A DNA stretch of 64,000 nucleotides from an uncultured Acidaminococcus sp. (GTDB taxonomy: Bacteria; Bacillota; Negativicutes; Acidaminococcales; Acidaminococcaceae). This document shows positions 51,534-61,411 of the stretch, in pieces. A program made the translations under genes and the position numbers. The notes beneath the pieces are model-generated. The model worked only from the letters and a program-made list of their open reading frames with translations, did no database searches and was not told the DNA's origin. How positions within the stretch are numbered: the stretch's first letter is position 1; every line of letters starts with the position of its first letter. The stretch is from assembly GCA_900554515.1 (NCBI GenBank), contig USHN01000004.1, positions 62,001 to 126,000 of the forward strand, in the 5' to 3' direction.

Positions 51534-52289
51534 ATGAAACTTATCACATGGAATGTTAATGGACTGCGGGCCTGTATGAATAAAGGGTTCGCAGATGTTA
51601 TGCAGCAGCTGGACGCGGATATTTTCTGCGTGCAGGAGACGAAAATGCAGCGGGAACAGGCTGACTTTCAGTTCCCCGGGTACTATGAATACTGGAACAG
51701 CGCCGTGAAAAAAGGATACTCTGGTACCGCGGTTTTTTCCAAGACAGAACCAATCAACGTTACAAAGGGAATGGGCCTTTTGGAGCATGACCAGGAGGGG
51801 CGGGTCATTACGGTAGAATATCCCTCGTTTATTCTGGTGGATGTCTATACGCCGAATTCACAGCGGGGCTTGGTACGGCTGGAATACCGGATGCAATGGG
51901 AGGACGCCTTCCAGGAGTATGTAGCAAAACTGGCACAAAAGAAAACTGTCATCGTGTGCGGGGATTTGAACGTAGCAGCGCAGCCCATTGACCTGAAAAA
52001 CCCGGACAGCAATCATAAAAATGCAGGCTTTAGCGATGAAGAACGTGCCAAATTCCAACAGTTTTTACAGAAGGGGTTCGTAGACTCTTTCCGCATGCTG
52101 TATCCGGACAAGGAGGGGGCCTATACCTGGTGGTCCTATATGTTTAAAGCCAGGGAACGGAACGCAGGGTGGAGAATCGATTATTTTCTGGTATCCCAGG
52201 ACGGCAAAGAGCGGATTGAAGATGTGATTATTCACGACACGGTACTGGGCAGTGACCATTGTCCGGTAGAACTGGATTTTAAGGAGTAA
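51534..52289 (+). CDS. xth: exodeoxyribonuclease III
   Basis: A 251-residue AP endonuclease/3'-5' exonuclease. ITWNVNGLRACMNKGF, the catalytic Glu in CVQETKMQ, VYTPNSQRGL, CGDLNVAAQPIDLKNP, WRIDYFLVS and the terminal GSDHCPVELDF are all intact. GAAAGGAAACC precedes ATG. With recO it forms a repair-flavoured operon. Confidence 0.95.
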   Translation: MKLITWNVNGLRACMNKGFADVMQQLDADIFCVQETKMQREQADFQFPGYYEYWNSAVKKGYSGTAVFSKTEPINVTKGMGLLEHDQEGRVITVEYPSFILVDVYTPNSQRGLVRLEYRMQWEDAFQEYVAKLAQKKTVIVCGDLNVAAQPIDLKNPDSNHKNAGFSDEERAKFQQFLQKGFVDSFRMLYPDKEGAYTWWSYMFKARERNAGWRIDYFLVSQDGKERIEDVIIHDTVLGSDHCPVELDFKE

Positions 52290-52293
52290 GCGT

Positions 52294-53070
52294 ATGGAAG
52301 GGGCATTTATTGGGGATATTATAGGCTCTATTTACGAATGGCAGAATCATAAAAGCAAAGACTTTCCCTTGTTTTCCAAAAGATGCAGGGCTACGGATGA
52401 TTCTGTGATGACTTGTGCTGTGGCGGAAGCTTTCCAGGAGGCACAGCAGCAGAATACCTTGGCTAATAAAGAAGTCGTGGTGGAACTGCTACGCCAGCAT
52501 ATGCGGAAATTGGGACAAAAATACCCCAATGTGGGGTATGGTGGCAAGTTCCTGTACTGGCTCCTTCATCCGGAAATGGGAGCGTACGGTAGCTTTGGTA
52601 ATGGGGCGGCTATGCGAGTGAGTCCGGCAGGCTGGTTTGGGAGAACTTTGCAAGAAACGCGGACACTGGCGCTGTGGAGCTGCGAAGTGACACATAACCA
52701 TCCAGATTCTTACCGGGCTGCCCAGGCTGTTGCGGGAGCCATTTTTCTCGCACGGCAACACAAGACAAAGGCGGAACTTCGGAATTACTTAGAACAATTT
52801 TACTGCTTGGATTTTACGGTAGAAAGTATACGGGACAGCTATCAGGGAGATGCAACGTGCAACAACTCCGTACCCCAGGCTCTCGTATGTTTTCTGGATG
52901 CAGCCGATTTTGAGGACGCAATTCGTAATGCTATTAGTCTTGGCGGGGACAGTGATACTCTGGGAGCCATTGCAGGCAGTATCGCCGAACTCTATTTTGG
53001 GATTCCCCAAACTATTTTAACTGAGGCAAGAAAATTTTACCTGCCGGAAATGGAACGGTGGGAGGAGTAA
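52294..53070 (+). CDS. ADP-ribosylglycohydrolase family protein
   Basis: A 258-residue DraG-like all-helical hydrolase. The N-terminal GAFIGDIIGSIYEW, metal-binding RATDDSVMTCAVAEAF and C-terminal SLGGDSDTLGAIAGSIAELYFGI supply the di-metal Asp/Thr residues of the family. Such enzymes remove ADP-ribose from proteins or small molecules; target unknown. It lies 4 nt after xth, separated by GGAG-containing sequence. Confidence 0.88.
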   Translation: MEGAFIGDIIGSIYEWQNHKSKDFPLFSKRCRATDDSVMTCAVAEAFQEAQQQNTLANKEVVVELLRQHMRKLGQKYPNVGYGGKFLYWLLHPEMGAYGSFGNGAAMRVSPAGWFGRTLQETRTLALWSCEVTHNHPDSYRAAQAVAGAIFLARQHKTKAELRNYLEQFYCLDFTVESIRDSYQGDATCNNSVPQALVCFLDAADFEDAIRNAISLGGDSDTLGAIAGSIAELYFGIPQTILTEARKFYLPEMERWEE

Positions 53071-53084
53071 AAATTTGCCATCCT

Positions 53085-53876
53085 TTACTTTTTTGCAGTA
53101 GCGTGTTTTTTACCGTGAATCCCTGCCCCGATAAATAACACCAGAGCTACAATAAAAAAGATCAGGCTTGTGGCCTGGGCGGATTTAAGCCCCCACAACA
53201 GGGGCTTGGTGTAGTCTCCCCGGAGAAATTCCAAAAAGAACCGCAAAAGGGAATAAAGCATGACATAGAGGCAGCAAGTCTGCCCTTTGTAAGGCTTTGT
53301 GGTTTGAAATAATAACAGCAGGGCAAATAAAATCACGTCAATCTGCCCTTCCCATACTTCTGCCGGCCACAAAAAGGCATCCCCATAGGTGCTGCGGGCC
53401 AATGTCCCCACGGGATAGCGGATACCGAAATCTCCCCCTGTAGGGGCGCCAAAAGCATCTCCGTTTAACAAATTAGCCATGCGCCCGATGGACTGTCCGA
53501 TAAAAAGTGCGGGGGCTATAATATCCAGCATTTCTACCCAGTTGATATGATGGTGGTGGCAGTATAGTGCGCCGGCTAAAACACCGCCGATAATGCCCCC
53601 TTGAATAGCCATTCCCCCTTGCCATACAAAGGGGATTTCCAGCAGATGATTGCTGTAATACTGCCAGTCGAAAAAGAATACATCCCACAGCCTGGCACCG
53701 ATCAGTCCGGAAAATCCTCCGTAGATACCGATATCGGGCAAATATTTTTCCCAGCCTCTGCCGTCCCGCCAGGCAAGAAAATAGGCTACGGCCGTAGCCA
53801 TGAAAATAGCGGTACATAATAATAGTCCATACATCCGGATAGGAAATCCGTCGATAAAAAATAAGTATTGGTGCAT
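53085..53876 (-). CDS. lgt: prolipoprotein diacylglyceryl transferase
   Basis: A 263-residue, seven-helix membrane enzyme that transfers diacylglycerol to the lipobox Cys. Family features are GFPIRMYGLLL, GFSGLIGARLWDVFFF and the signature GQSIGRMANLLNGDAFG. In that signature the usual GNF-x-NGE is ANLLNGD, a variant at a conserved acidic position. It ends 14 nt from the convergent ADP-ribosylglycohydrolase gene, with no terminator between. Confidence 0.9.
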   Translation of the reverse strand: MHQYLFFIDGFPIRMYGLLLCTAIFMATAVAYFLAWRDGRGWEKYLPDIGIYGGFSGLIGARLWDVFFFDWQYYSNHLLEIPFVWQGGMAIQGGIIGGVLAGALYCHHHHINWVEMLDIIAPALFIGQSIGRMANLLNGDAFGAPTGGDFGIRYPVGTLARSTYGDAFLWPAEVWEGQIDVILFALLLLFQTTKPYKGQTCCLYVMLYSLLRFFLEFLRGDYTKPLLWGLKSAQATSLIFFIVALVLFIGAGIHGKKHATAKK

Positions 53877-53894
53877 AAGTGATCCGTCCTTTGT

Positions 53895-54596
53895 TTAGTC
53901 TGCAATTTTGACCAATTGAAAATTTACATAATCCGCCGCGACCAGGGTATATTTGGTGCCATCCCGCATGCCTTGGAAAAGCTGGAGGAAGTGTGCCGCA
54001 TCCCCGTGGACGTGGCCATAAATACATTGCTCCACACCGTAGGCTTTGCACAATTCCGTAAATCCGGAAATTTCGTCGCTTTTGTAGAGCGGGGGATAAT
54101 GAAGTGCGGCAATGAGATGCGTCGCTCCAGCTGCTTTGGCGGCTGCCAGGCTTCGCTCCAGGCGCCCTACTTCCCTGTCATAGATAAGTTGGTCATGAGG
54201 AGAAAAATCGGGCATGCTGGGGAAATTCCAGCCCCTGGTGCCGCAAATAGCAATATCTCCCGTGCGATAGAAGGTATTGTGGAGAAAAGTGATTGTGGGC
54301 AGTGTTTCCTGCATTTTTTTCAAACTGGTCCACCAATAGTCATGATTGCCTTTTAAAAGTACCAGGTGCCCTGGCATCTGGGTGAGTATACCTAAATCTT
54401 TTTCTACGGCATCAGATAACTCCATGGACCAGGACGTGTCTCCTACCAAAAGCACTGTGTCCTCGTTTTTTACGGTTTTCTGCCAATTGGACAGGATTTT
54501 TTTTCGATGATTTTTCCACTGGATGCCAAATACGTCCATGGGTTTTTGCGGTGGATTACCAGAAAAATGCAGGTCTCCCATTGCGTAAATTGCCAT
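53895..54596 (-). CDS. metallophosphoesterase
   Basis: A 233-residue calcineurin-like phosphoesterase. The five motifs are visible: AMGDLHFSG (D-x-H), VGDTSW (GD), LLKGNHDYWW (GNHD), ALHYPP and YGHVHG (GHxH). Cytosolic; substrate unknown. It precedes lgt on the minus strand with an 18-nt gap. Confidence 0.9.
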   Translation of the reverse strand: MAIYAMGDLHFSGNPPQKPMDVFGIQWKNHRKKILSNWQKTVKNEDTVLLVGDTSWSMELSDAVEKDLGILTQMPGHLVLLKGNHDYWWTSLKKMQETLPTITFLHNTFYRTGDIAICGTRGWNFPSMPDFSPHDQLIYDREVGRLERSLAAAKAAGATHLIAALHYPPLYKSDEISGFTELCKAYGVEQCIYGHVHGDAAHFLQLFQGMRDGTKYTLVAADYVNFQLVKIAD

Positions 54597-54615
54597 AGTC
54601 TGTTTGCCTCCTGCG

Positions 54616-54644
54616 TTGACTTTATGCGTTGTGAAATATATAAT
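54616..54644 (+). promoter_or_regulatory. leuS promoter and leader
   Basis: -35 TTGACT (54616-54621), a 17-nt spacer and -10 TATAAT (54639-54644). The leader of about 100 nt contains only a small hairpin AGGTG / CACCT (54721-54725 with 54732-54736) just before the SD. It is too short and unstructured for a T-box. Confidence 0.75.
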
Positions 54645-54750
54645 GAACCTATTCTACAGCTGGTGAAATCCTATAATACCCATATGTTACTGAATTCCGG
54701 AAACTTATGCAAGGTGTTTCAGGTGGTTTTTCACCTTAGGAGGTATGTCC

Positions 54751-57240
54751 ATGTTCACGGAAAAGTACGAACCCCATGAAATTGAAGCCAAATGGCAACA
54801 ATATTGGGAAAACCATAAGACCTACAAGGTCGATAATGCGTCGCCCAAGCCAAAATCCTATGTGCTGGAAATGTTCCCGTATCCATCAGGAAATCTGCAT
54901 ATGGGCCATGTACGGAATTATTCTATCGGCGATGTTGTTGCCCGTTTCCGTACGATGCGGGGATTTAATGTGCTACACCCCATGGGGTGGGATTCTTTTG
55001 GCATGCCGGCAGAAAATGCTGCCATCAAGCATCATATTCCTCCTGCGAAATGGACGTTGGAAAATATTGCGAATATGACCCGGCAGCAGAAAGAACTGGG
55101 GCTTTCGTATGACTGGGACAGAGAAGTAACGACTTGCAAACCGGACTACTATAAATGGACCCAGTGGTTCTTTGAACTTATGTACAAACGGGGACTGGCC
55201 GTAAAAAAGAAAGCCTCTGTCAATTGGTGCGATACCTGTGGAACCGTTCTTGCCAACGAGCAAGTAGAAGACGGGAAATGCTGGCGTTGTCACCAGCCCG
55301 TAGTAAAAAAAGAACTGTCCCAATGGTTCTTTAAGATTACGGATTATGCACAGCGCTTGCTGGATGATCTGTCCAAATTAAACGGCTGGCCGGAACCAGT
55401 CAAAACCATGCAGAAAAACTGGATCGGCCGCAGTGAGGGATTGGAATTCAGCTTTGCGATCCCCAGTCTGCATAAAGAGCTGCCTGTGTACACGACCCGC
55501 CCGGACACCATTTATGGTGTGACTTTTGTGGTTATTCCCCCGGAACATCCGCTAGTGGAAGAGCTGCTTAAAGACAATCCTAAGAAGGCGGAACTGGAAG
55601 CGTTCTGTGAAAAAGTTCGCAATACCTCCGATATTGAACGGACCAGCAGCGAATCAGAAAAACTGGGCATGTACACAGGGGTGGACTGCATTCATCCGCT
55701 GACGGGAGAAAAAGTCCAGATCTGGATCACCAACTATGTACTGGTGGATTATGGTACAGGGGCTGTTATGGGGGTGCCTACCGGGGATCACCGTGACTGG
55801 CTTTTTGCGACAAAATATGGCATCAAAAAGATCCTGACACTCCAGCCCAAAGATAAAGAATTAAAGCTGGAAGAAATGACTGATGCCTACGAAGAAAAAG
55901 ACGGCGTTCTGGTAAATGCAGGTCCTTTTACCGGCATGGAAATGCACAAGGCCATGAAAGCCATTATTGACTACATGGAAGAAAAGGGCCTGGGCAAAAG
56001 ACGGGTCAACTTCCGGCTGCGGGATTGGCTGATCAGCCGGCAGCGCTATTGGGGCTGCCCGATTCCCGTGATTTACTGCCCGCATTGCGGTGAAGTGCTG
56101 GTGCCGGAAAAAGATCTGCCGGTGCTTTTACCTACGGATGTAAAATTTGATGCCGGGGCAAAGAGCCCACTGGCTACCAGTGAAGAATTTACCCACTGCA
56201 CTTGTCCTAAGTGCGGGGGACCGGCGACACGGGAACTGGACACCATGGATACTTTCCTGTGTTCTTCCTGGTACTATCTGCGCTACACTGATCCCCATGA
56301 TGACATGGCGCCTTTTAGCAAAGAGGCTGTGAACCACTGGATGCCGGTGGATCAATATATCGGTGGGATTGAACATGCTATTTTGCATCTGCTGTATTCC
56401 CGCTTCTTCATGAAAGTGTTGCATGACGCCGGATTGGTAGAAGCGGATGAACCCTTTACGAACCTTTTGACCCAGGGCATGGTGATCAAAGACGGCGCCA
56501 AGATGAGTAAATCCCTGGGGAACGTGGTGTCTCCGGAAGAAATCGTAGGGAAATACGGAGCTGATACGGCGCGGCTGTTTATTATGTTTGCGGCACCGGT
56601 GGAACGGGAACTGGAGTGGAGTGACCAGGGGGTAGAAGGATCTTTCCGTTTCCTGAACCGGGTATGGAGAATCGTTTATCATTTCAAAGATGTGCTGGCA
56701 CAACAAGTCACGGACTATGATACGACAAATCTTAAGGAAGAAGACAAAGCCTTGCGGCATGTTCTCCACGCCAGCGTGAAAAAAATCACCGAAGATATTG
56801 ACCATCGCTTTAACTTCAACACGGCCATTTCTACCATGATGGAACTGGTCAATGCCCTATATGCCTATAAGGATAAAGCGGCAACTGTCAATCCGGGCCT
56901 GATCTATGAGACAGTCTCTAAATTGCTGCTGGTCATGGCACCGTTTGTACCGCATATCACGGAAGAACTGTGGCATGATGCCATGGGAAAAACAGAAAGC
57001 ATTCACAAGGAATCCTGGCCTGCATATGATCCGGAAGCTGTGAAAGTGGATGAGGTGGAAGTGCTGATCCAAGTCAATGGCAAGCCTAAGGTCCGGCTTA
57101 TGACTTCACCGGAGCTTTCCAAAGAAGCGCTGGAGAAATTGGCGCTGGAAAACCAGGAAGTACAGAGTGCTATCACTGGCAAAGAAGTAAAGAAAGTAAT
57201 TGCGGTACCGGGCCGGCTTGTGAACATCGTGGCGAAATAA
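54751..57240 (+). CDS. leuS: leucyl-tRNA synthetase
   Basis: An 829-residue class I synthetase. The HIGH motif is PYPSGNLHMGHVRNYS (HMGH 50-53), the CP1 editing domain includes TTRPDTIYGVTFVV-type sequence (here YTTRPDTIYGVTFV) and GTGAVMGVPTGDHRD, and KMSKS is intact near residue 584 (GAKMSKSLGN). CxxC zinc knuckles occur around NWCDTCG and CWRCHQP. Start at 54751, 6 nt after TAGGAGGT; the ATG at 54745 directly abuts it. Confidence 0.97.
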   Translation: MFTEKYEPHEIEAKWQQYWENHKTYKVDNASPKPKSYVLEMFPYPSGNLHMGHVRNYSIGDVVARFRTMRGFNVLHPMGWDSFGMPAENAAIKHHIPPAKWTLENIANMTRQQKELGLSYDWDREVTTCKPDYYKWTQWFFELMYKRGLAVKKKASVNWCDTCGTVLANEQVEDGKCWRCHQPVVKKELSQWFFKITDYAQRLLDDLSKLNGWPEPVKTMQKNWIGRSEGLEFSFAIPSLHKELPVYTTRPDTIYGVTFVVIPPEHPLVEELLKDNPKKAELEAFCEKVRNTSDIERTSSESEKLGMYTGVDCIHPLTGEKVQIWITNYVLVDYGTGAVMGVPTGDHRDWLFATKYGIKKILTLQPKDKELKLEEMTDAYEEKDGVLVNAGPFTGMEMHKAMKAIIDYMEEKGLGKRRVNFRLRDWLISRQRYWGCPIPVIYCPHCGEVLVPEKDLPVLLPTDVKFDAGAKSPLATSEEFTHCTCPKCGGPATRELDTMDTFLCSSWYYLRYTDPHDDMAPFSKEAVNHWMPVDQYIGGIEHAILHLLYSRFFMKVLHDAGLVEADEPFTNLLTQGMVIKDGAKMSKSLGNVVSPEEIVGKYGADTARLFIMFAAPVERELEWSDQGVEGSFRFLNRVWRIVYHFKDVLAQQVTDYDTTNLKEEDKALRHVLHASVKKITEDIDHRFNFNTAISTMMELVNALYAYKDKAATVNPGLIYETVSKLLLVMAPFVPHITEELWHDAMGKTESIHKESWPAYDPEAVKVDEVEVLIQVNGKPKVRLMTSPELSKEALEKLALENQEVQSAITGKEVKKVIAVPGRLVNIVAK

Positions 57241-57306
57241 ACGGCCCAATATAGGCTGGAAGGTTATACCAAGGTTTTACCCCATACTCTGTATTCGATG
57301 AAACTA

Positions 57307-57348
57307 AAGCGGGCTTTTTCCTTCGAAGGAGAGGAAAAGGCCCGCTTA
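57307..57348 (+). terminator. hairpin between leuS and comEA
   Basis: AAGCGGGC and TTTTCC pair with GGAAAA and GCCCGCTT around a small TTCGAAGGAGA loop. Only ACTTTG follows, so termination is not certain. Confidence 0.5.
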
Positions 57349-57373
57349 CTTTGACTAAAGGAAGGAACACAGG

Positions 57374-58000
57374 ATGAATCCCTGGGAGAAGAAAAAGTGG
57401 GCCGTGGTGCTCGGCATTGTTTTGTTGTGCGTGGGCGGCAGTTTGTATTTTACTGTGCCGCAAAAACTGGAAGAACCGGAGCAAATGAAAGTAGTGCACC
57501 AGTTGCAAGAAAAGGGGCAGCAGCCTAAGGCGATCATGTATATCAGCGGGGCCGTGAAAAATCCGGGACTTTACCCCATAGAAACGGGGACCCGCTTTCA
57601 GGAGGCCTTGGAAAAGGCGGGCGGACCTACGGAGGAAGCAGACCTTAGCAAAGTAAACCTGGCAAAAAAATGCAAGGATGGGATGCAGCTCAATGTCCCC
57701 TATAAAAAAGAGAAAAAGGCCAGTCGGCAGATGGCAGTAAAAAAAGAAACTGTGCGGAAAACTTCAGAAAATTCTGCGGAAGAGGGCGCAAACGATGTGC
57801 CAAAGCCCAGCGGAAAAATCAATCTGAACCAAGCTTCCGCAGCTAGTCTGGAAACCCTTCCCGGCATCGGGCCGGCGCTTGCCAGACGCATCATAGCGTA
57901 CAGACAGAAAACACCCTTTGCCCGTTTGGAAGATTTGCAAAAGGTATCCGGTATTGGTCCCGCCAAATTTTTAAAGCTGCGTGACTTTTTGGAGGTGTAG
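57374..58000 (+). CDS. comEA: competence protein ComEA (helix-hairpin-helix)
   Basis: A 208-residue membrane-anchored DNA receptor for transformation. An N-terminal membrane anchor (about 9-27) is followed by an SLBB domain (about 52-110, YISGAVKNPGLYPIETGTRF), a Lys/Glu-rich linker and a C-terminal (HhH)2 DNA-binding domain (KINLNQASAASLETLPGIGPALARRII... KVSGIGPAKFLKLRDF). It lies directly upstream of comEC. Confidence 0.93.
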   Translation: MNPWEKKKWAVVLGIVLLCVGGSLYFTVPQKLEEPEQMKVVHQLQEKGQQPKAIMYISGAVKNPGLYPIETGTRFQEALEKAGGPTEEADLSKVNLAKKCKDGMQLNVPYKKEKKASRQMAVKKETVRKTSENSAEEGANDVPKPSGKINLNQASAASLETLPGIGPALARRIIAYRQKTPFARLEDLQKVSGIGPAKFLKLRDFLEV

Positions 58001-58001
58001 C

Positions 58002-60329
58002 GTGAATCCGGTGCTGATTGCCGGATTGGCGTTTGCTGTGGGATGCGCCGTGGGGTTGGAGCGCCTACTCCCCTGGTGGGGATGGGGGGCTTTGCTGGTT
58101 GCAGCGCTGGCAGGCCTTTTCGTTGCCTGGCGGAGAGAAACCGCAAGAAAAATTACGGTGGGACTAGTGTGCAGCCTATGTATTGTGGCCGGGGGATTTA
58201 CGGCCTCTTTACAAGAGAGTGCGGCAGAAAAAATGAAAAGTATGCAAGGGCAGGAAGCAGTTCTCACAGGAAGCATTGTCCCCGGGTCCTTCCATCGAGG
58301 AAATTTCGGTGGAGCTTCTTTCCTTTTGGCAGAAAAAAGAGGAAATGTCCGTGTCCAGGTAAAAAAATGGCTGGGGCCGGATCTGAAAATAGAGAAAGTA
58401 CAAGCTCGGGGACGATTTTCTTCCCCCGACGGTTTCTATAATCCCTTCCAGGCGTCTCCGCTACAAAATGCTGCCGTACAAAATCTGGGAGGCAGACTGA
58501 GGGCAAAAGAGGGTGCAGTCCATATTTTGCCTGCAAAGCCTGCTTATGCTGCACAAATCTTTATGCTGGGAGAAACGCTGCGCCAACAAGTAAAACAAGC
58601 GATGAGTCCAAAGAATAGCGGTTTACTTCTTGGCATGCTACTGGGAGAGAGTGCAGGAGTGGAAGGGGAGACGCTGCGCTTATTTCAAAGACTGGGCCTT
58701 AGTCATCTGCTTTCTGTTTCTGGTAGCCATGTGTCTTTATTGATGGGGCTTTTTGCGGTTCTTTTCAGCTATCTTCCCCTGCCTAGAAAAGTAACAGGCT
58801 GTGGAATATTCCTGCTGCTTATATGCTATGGGATCCTGTGTGGCGGCAAAGCTTCTATTTGCCAGGCAGGGATTTTGGGCAGCGGGGTTTTGTGGGGCAA
58901 TTTGCACCGGAAAAAAGCGGACAGCAGCGCTTTTTTAGGTGCAGCACTGCTTATCCTGCTGGCCTGGCATCCTTTTTGGGTCTGGGATATTGGCTTTCAG
59001 CTGTCCTTTAGTGCTGCCTTAGGTCTTATTACGCTGCAAAAACAGGTACAGGAGCGCTTATATTTTCTGCCGTCATTTTTCGCTGCGGGATTGTCTGTTC
59101 CTATTAGTGCCCAGCTATTGAGCCTGCCGTTTTTGGTGCAGCATTTTCACAGTTTGTCCTTTGTTTCGCTTCCAGCTAATTTAATTTTGGTTCCCCTGCT
59201 CAGTCTTATTTTATCGCTAACGGCAGTGGGTGCCGTACTGGGCACTTTGGGAGCAGAAATTGCTGTACGGTTTTTTCTTAGCATCGCTGCGCAAGGCACG
59301 GGCTTTTGTTTGTGGCTGGGAGAATTCCTCTGTAAATTGCCCGGTTCTCATTGGATTACAGGAGCGGTATCTCCGTGGATTTGGCCTTTGTATGGCCTAT
59401 TGCTGGCAGCTCTTTTCAGCAAGTCGCAGTTTGGACACTGGGGCAAATGGCTGCGAGGGGGAACAGTTTTTGTTTCCGGGATAGGGATTCTTTTCATACT
59501 GCTGCTGCCACAGTTTCAGAAGAAAAATTTAACGGTGTATTTTCTGGATGTGGGACAGGGAGATTGCGCCTTGGTGTGTACTCCAGATGGTGGACACATT
59601 CTGATGGATACCGGCGGTCTTTCCGGCGGGTATGACGTAGGGGAACGCATAATAGTACCAGTACTTCGCGGATTGGGTGTGGAGAAAGTGGATGCTGTTT
59701 TTCTCAGCCATGGTCACCACGATCACGCAGGCGGACTGGCCGGTCTGCTCCGCTGGATACCTGTAGAATCATTGTACCTGCCTCAAGAAACCCTCACACC
59801 AAATCTAGAATATATCATAAAGCAAGGAATAAATATGAAGAATGTAAAATTTGTATACAAAATACAAACAAACCAAAAAGTTTCTCTAAAGGGGAGTATA
59901 ATATGTACCGTGGAAGCACCTGAAGAACCAGCGAAAGGAGGAAGTAACGAAACATCCGCTATCGTGCGTGTCACAGCGGACGGACGCAGCATTCTTTTTA
60001 CAGGGGACGCACCCGCAGAGATAGAGCATCTGGCGGCGGCTAAACAAATACGCAGCGATGTATTGAAAGTTTCCCATCATGGTTCTAAAACATCCAGTGA
60101 CTGGGAATTTTTACAGGCCGTTGCCCCTCGTTTGGCAGTGATTTCAGTGGGAAGGGAAAACCGATTCGGACACCCTCACCAGGAAATTATAAATAAACTG
60201 TCGGCACTTTCCATCCCTGTTGCCAGAACGGACCAGAGCGGGGCTATTCAGGTCCAACTGGATGCAGAGGGGATTTGTTGGAGCGGATCTCGGCAGGATG
60301 TCTTTTCAAAGGAGCAATGGTATGAATAA
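58002..60329 (+). CDS. comEC: DNA internalization competence protein ComEC/Rec2
   Basis: A 775-residue DNA uptake channel. An N-terminal DUF4131 region (about 1-190), the polytopic Competence domain (about 200-470, LGMLLGESAGVEGETLRLFQRLGLSHLLSVSGSHV) and a C-terminal metallo-beta-lactamase domain (VYFLDVGQGDCALV, LSHGHHDHAGGLAGLL, KVSHHGSKTS) are in standard order and full length. GTG at 58002 has GGAGGTG 4 nt upstream; another in-frame GTG at 57981 lies in comEA. It overlaps holA by 8 nt. Confidence 0.93.
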   Translation: MNPVLIAGLAFAVGCAVGLERLLPWWGWGALLVAALAGLFVAWRRETARKITVGLVCSLCIVAGGFTASLQESAAEKMKSMQGQEAVLTGSIVPGSFHRGNFGGASFLLAEKRGNVRVQVKKWLGPDLKIEKVQARGRFSSPDGFYNPFQASPLQNAAVQNLGGRLRAKEGAVHILPAKPAYAAQIFMLGETLRQQVKQAMSPKNSGLLLGMLLGESAGVEGETLRLFQRLGLSHLLSVSGSHVSLLMGLFAVLFSYLPLPRKVTGCGIFLLLICYGILCGGKASICQAGILGSGVLWGNLHRKKADSSAFLGAALLILLAWHPFWVWDIGFQLSFSAALGLITLQKQVQERLYFLPSFFAAGLSVPISAQLLSLPFLVQHFHSLSFVSLPANLILVPLLSLILSLTAVGAVLGTLGAEIAVRFFLSIAAQGTGFCLWLGEFLCKLPGSHWITGAVSPWIWPLYGLLLAALFSKSQFGHWGKWLRGGTVFVSGIGILFILLLPQFQKKNLTVYFLDVGQGDCALVCTPDGGHILMDTGGLSGGYDVGERIIVPVLRGLGVEKVDAVFLSHGHHDHAGGLAGLLRWIPVESLYLPQETLTPNLEYIIKQGINMKNVKFVYKIQTNQKVSLKGSIICTVEAPEEPAKGGSNETSAIVRVTADGRSILFTGDAPAEIEHLAAAKQIRSDVLKVSHHGSKTSSDWEFLQAVAPRLAVISVGRENRFGHPHQEIINKLSALSIPVARTDQSGAIQVQLDAEGICWSGSRQDVFSKEQWYE

Positions 60330-61395
60330 AACGCCTGATGTTTTATTGAGCACTTTGAAGAAAGACGCTTCGCCCTGTCCTCATGTGGTAGTCGCTTGGG
60401 GGGACGAACCCTATTTCAAGACATCCATACGGCAGGCAATGCGGCAAAAGGCATTTCCTGCGGGAGAAGAGCCCAGCGAATGGGCCTTTCAGGATGCCTT
60501 TGCAATGGAAGCGCTACGGGAGGCCATCAACACGGCTCCTTTTCTAGGGAGCGGCAACTGGGTGGTGGTGGAAAATCCTAAGGTTCTGCAAGAGAAGAAA
60601 AAAGATGGCGGAAAATCGGACCTGAAGAACAAGAAAAAGAAAGCTATTTCGGCTTTGCAGCAGTTTACGGAAATACTCAGTGACGTACCTGACTATGCGT
60701 ATGTCCTGTGTTTGTGTGAAAAACTGGACAAACGAACAGCTTTTTTTAAACAGATGAGCAAAAATGCCGTGGTGGTGGAATGTTCGCCTGTTAAATCCTA
60801 TCAACTTCAGCCCTGGCTGCGGGAAACAGCTGAAAAATACCAATCCAGGTTTACACCGGAGGCCATGAGTCTTATTATGGAGTATGTTTCAGCGACGGAA
60901 TCTGCTCCCTTGCTATTTTTAGAGCAGGAAATCCGTAAAATTGCCCTCTATGCCGGCAAGCGGAAAGTCTGGGGAAAAGACGATGTAGAGAAGATGTTCT
61001 CCCAATTGCCTGAGATATCCGGATTTGCCCTGAGTAACGCTGTAGAAGAACGGAAATTGGACCGCGTTCTCTATCTATTGGCGGAAGAACGGAATCAACC
61101 GGGCAGCGACGGAAAATTCCCTATGTTGTTAGGAGCCCTGGTAGCCTCTATACGGCGACTCATCCAGGTTAAAGAATTAAAAGCAAAAGGTGCTCAACAA
61201 GACAAGATCGTGGAGAAGTTAAGAATGCATCCCTATGCCGTAAAGCTGACCATGCAGCACAGCAATTATTTTTCTATGGAATCCTTACAAGACTGTATGA
61301 TCGCCTTGGCAAAGCTTGCAGTAGAGTCCCGGCAGTCGGGACGTACTTGGCCACGACTTGAAGAAATTCTGGCTAAACTGTTAACTGAAAACTGA
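60322..61395 (+). CDS. holA: DNA polymerase III delta subunit
   Basis: A 357-residue clamp-loader delta subunit. Family features are VAWGDEPYFKTSIRQ near the N terminus, a Lys-rich insertion (QEKKKDGGKSDLKNKKKK), CEKLDKRTAFFKQM and the C-terminal helical LGALVASIRRLIQVKELKAKG with LRMHPYAVKLTMQHS. Start at 60322, 7 nt after AAAGGAG. comEC-holA is a common Firmicute order. Confidence 0.92.
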   Translation: MNKTPDVLLSTLKKDASPCPHVVVAWGDEPYFKTSIRQAMRQKAFPAGEEPSEWAFQDAFAMEALREAINTAPFLGSGNWVVVENPKVLQEKKKDGGKSDLKNKKKKAISALQQFTEILSDVPDYAYVLCLCEKLDKRTAFFKQMSKNAVVVECSPVKSYQLQPWLRETAEKYQSRFTPEAMSLIMEYVSATESAPLLFLEQEIRKIALYAGKRKVWGKDDVEKMFSQLPEISGFALSNAVEERKLDRVLYLLAEERNQPGSDGKFPMLLGALVASIRRLIQVKELKAKGAQQDKIVEKLRMHPYAVKLTMQHSNYFSMESLQDCMIALAKLAVESRQSGRTWPRLEEILAKLLTEN

Positions 61396-61411
61396 AGGAG
61401 GAAAAAGATAT

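Noticed and set aside
54645..54750. T-box riboswitch upstream of leuS
   Set aside because: The leader is only about 100 nt, with no T-box consensus, no specifier stem and no terminator.
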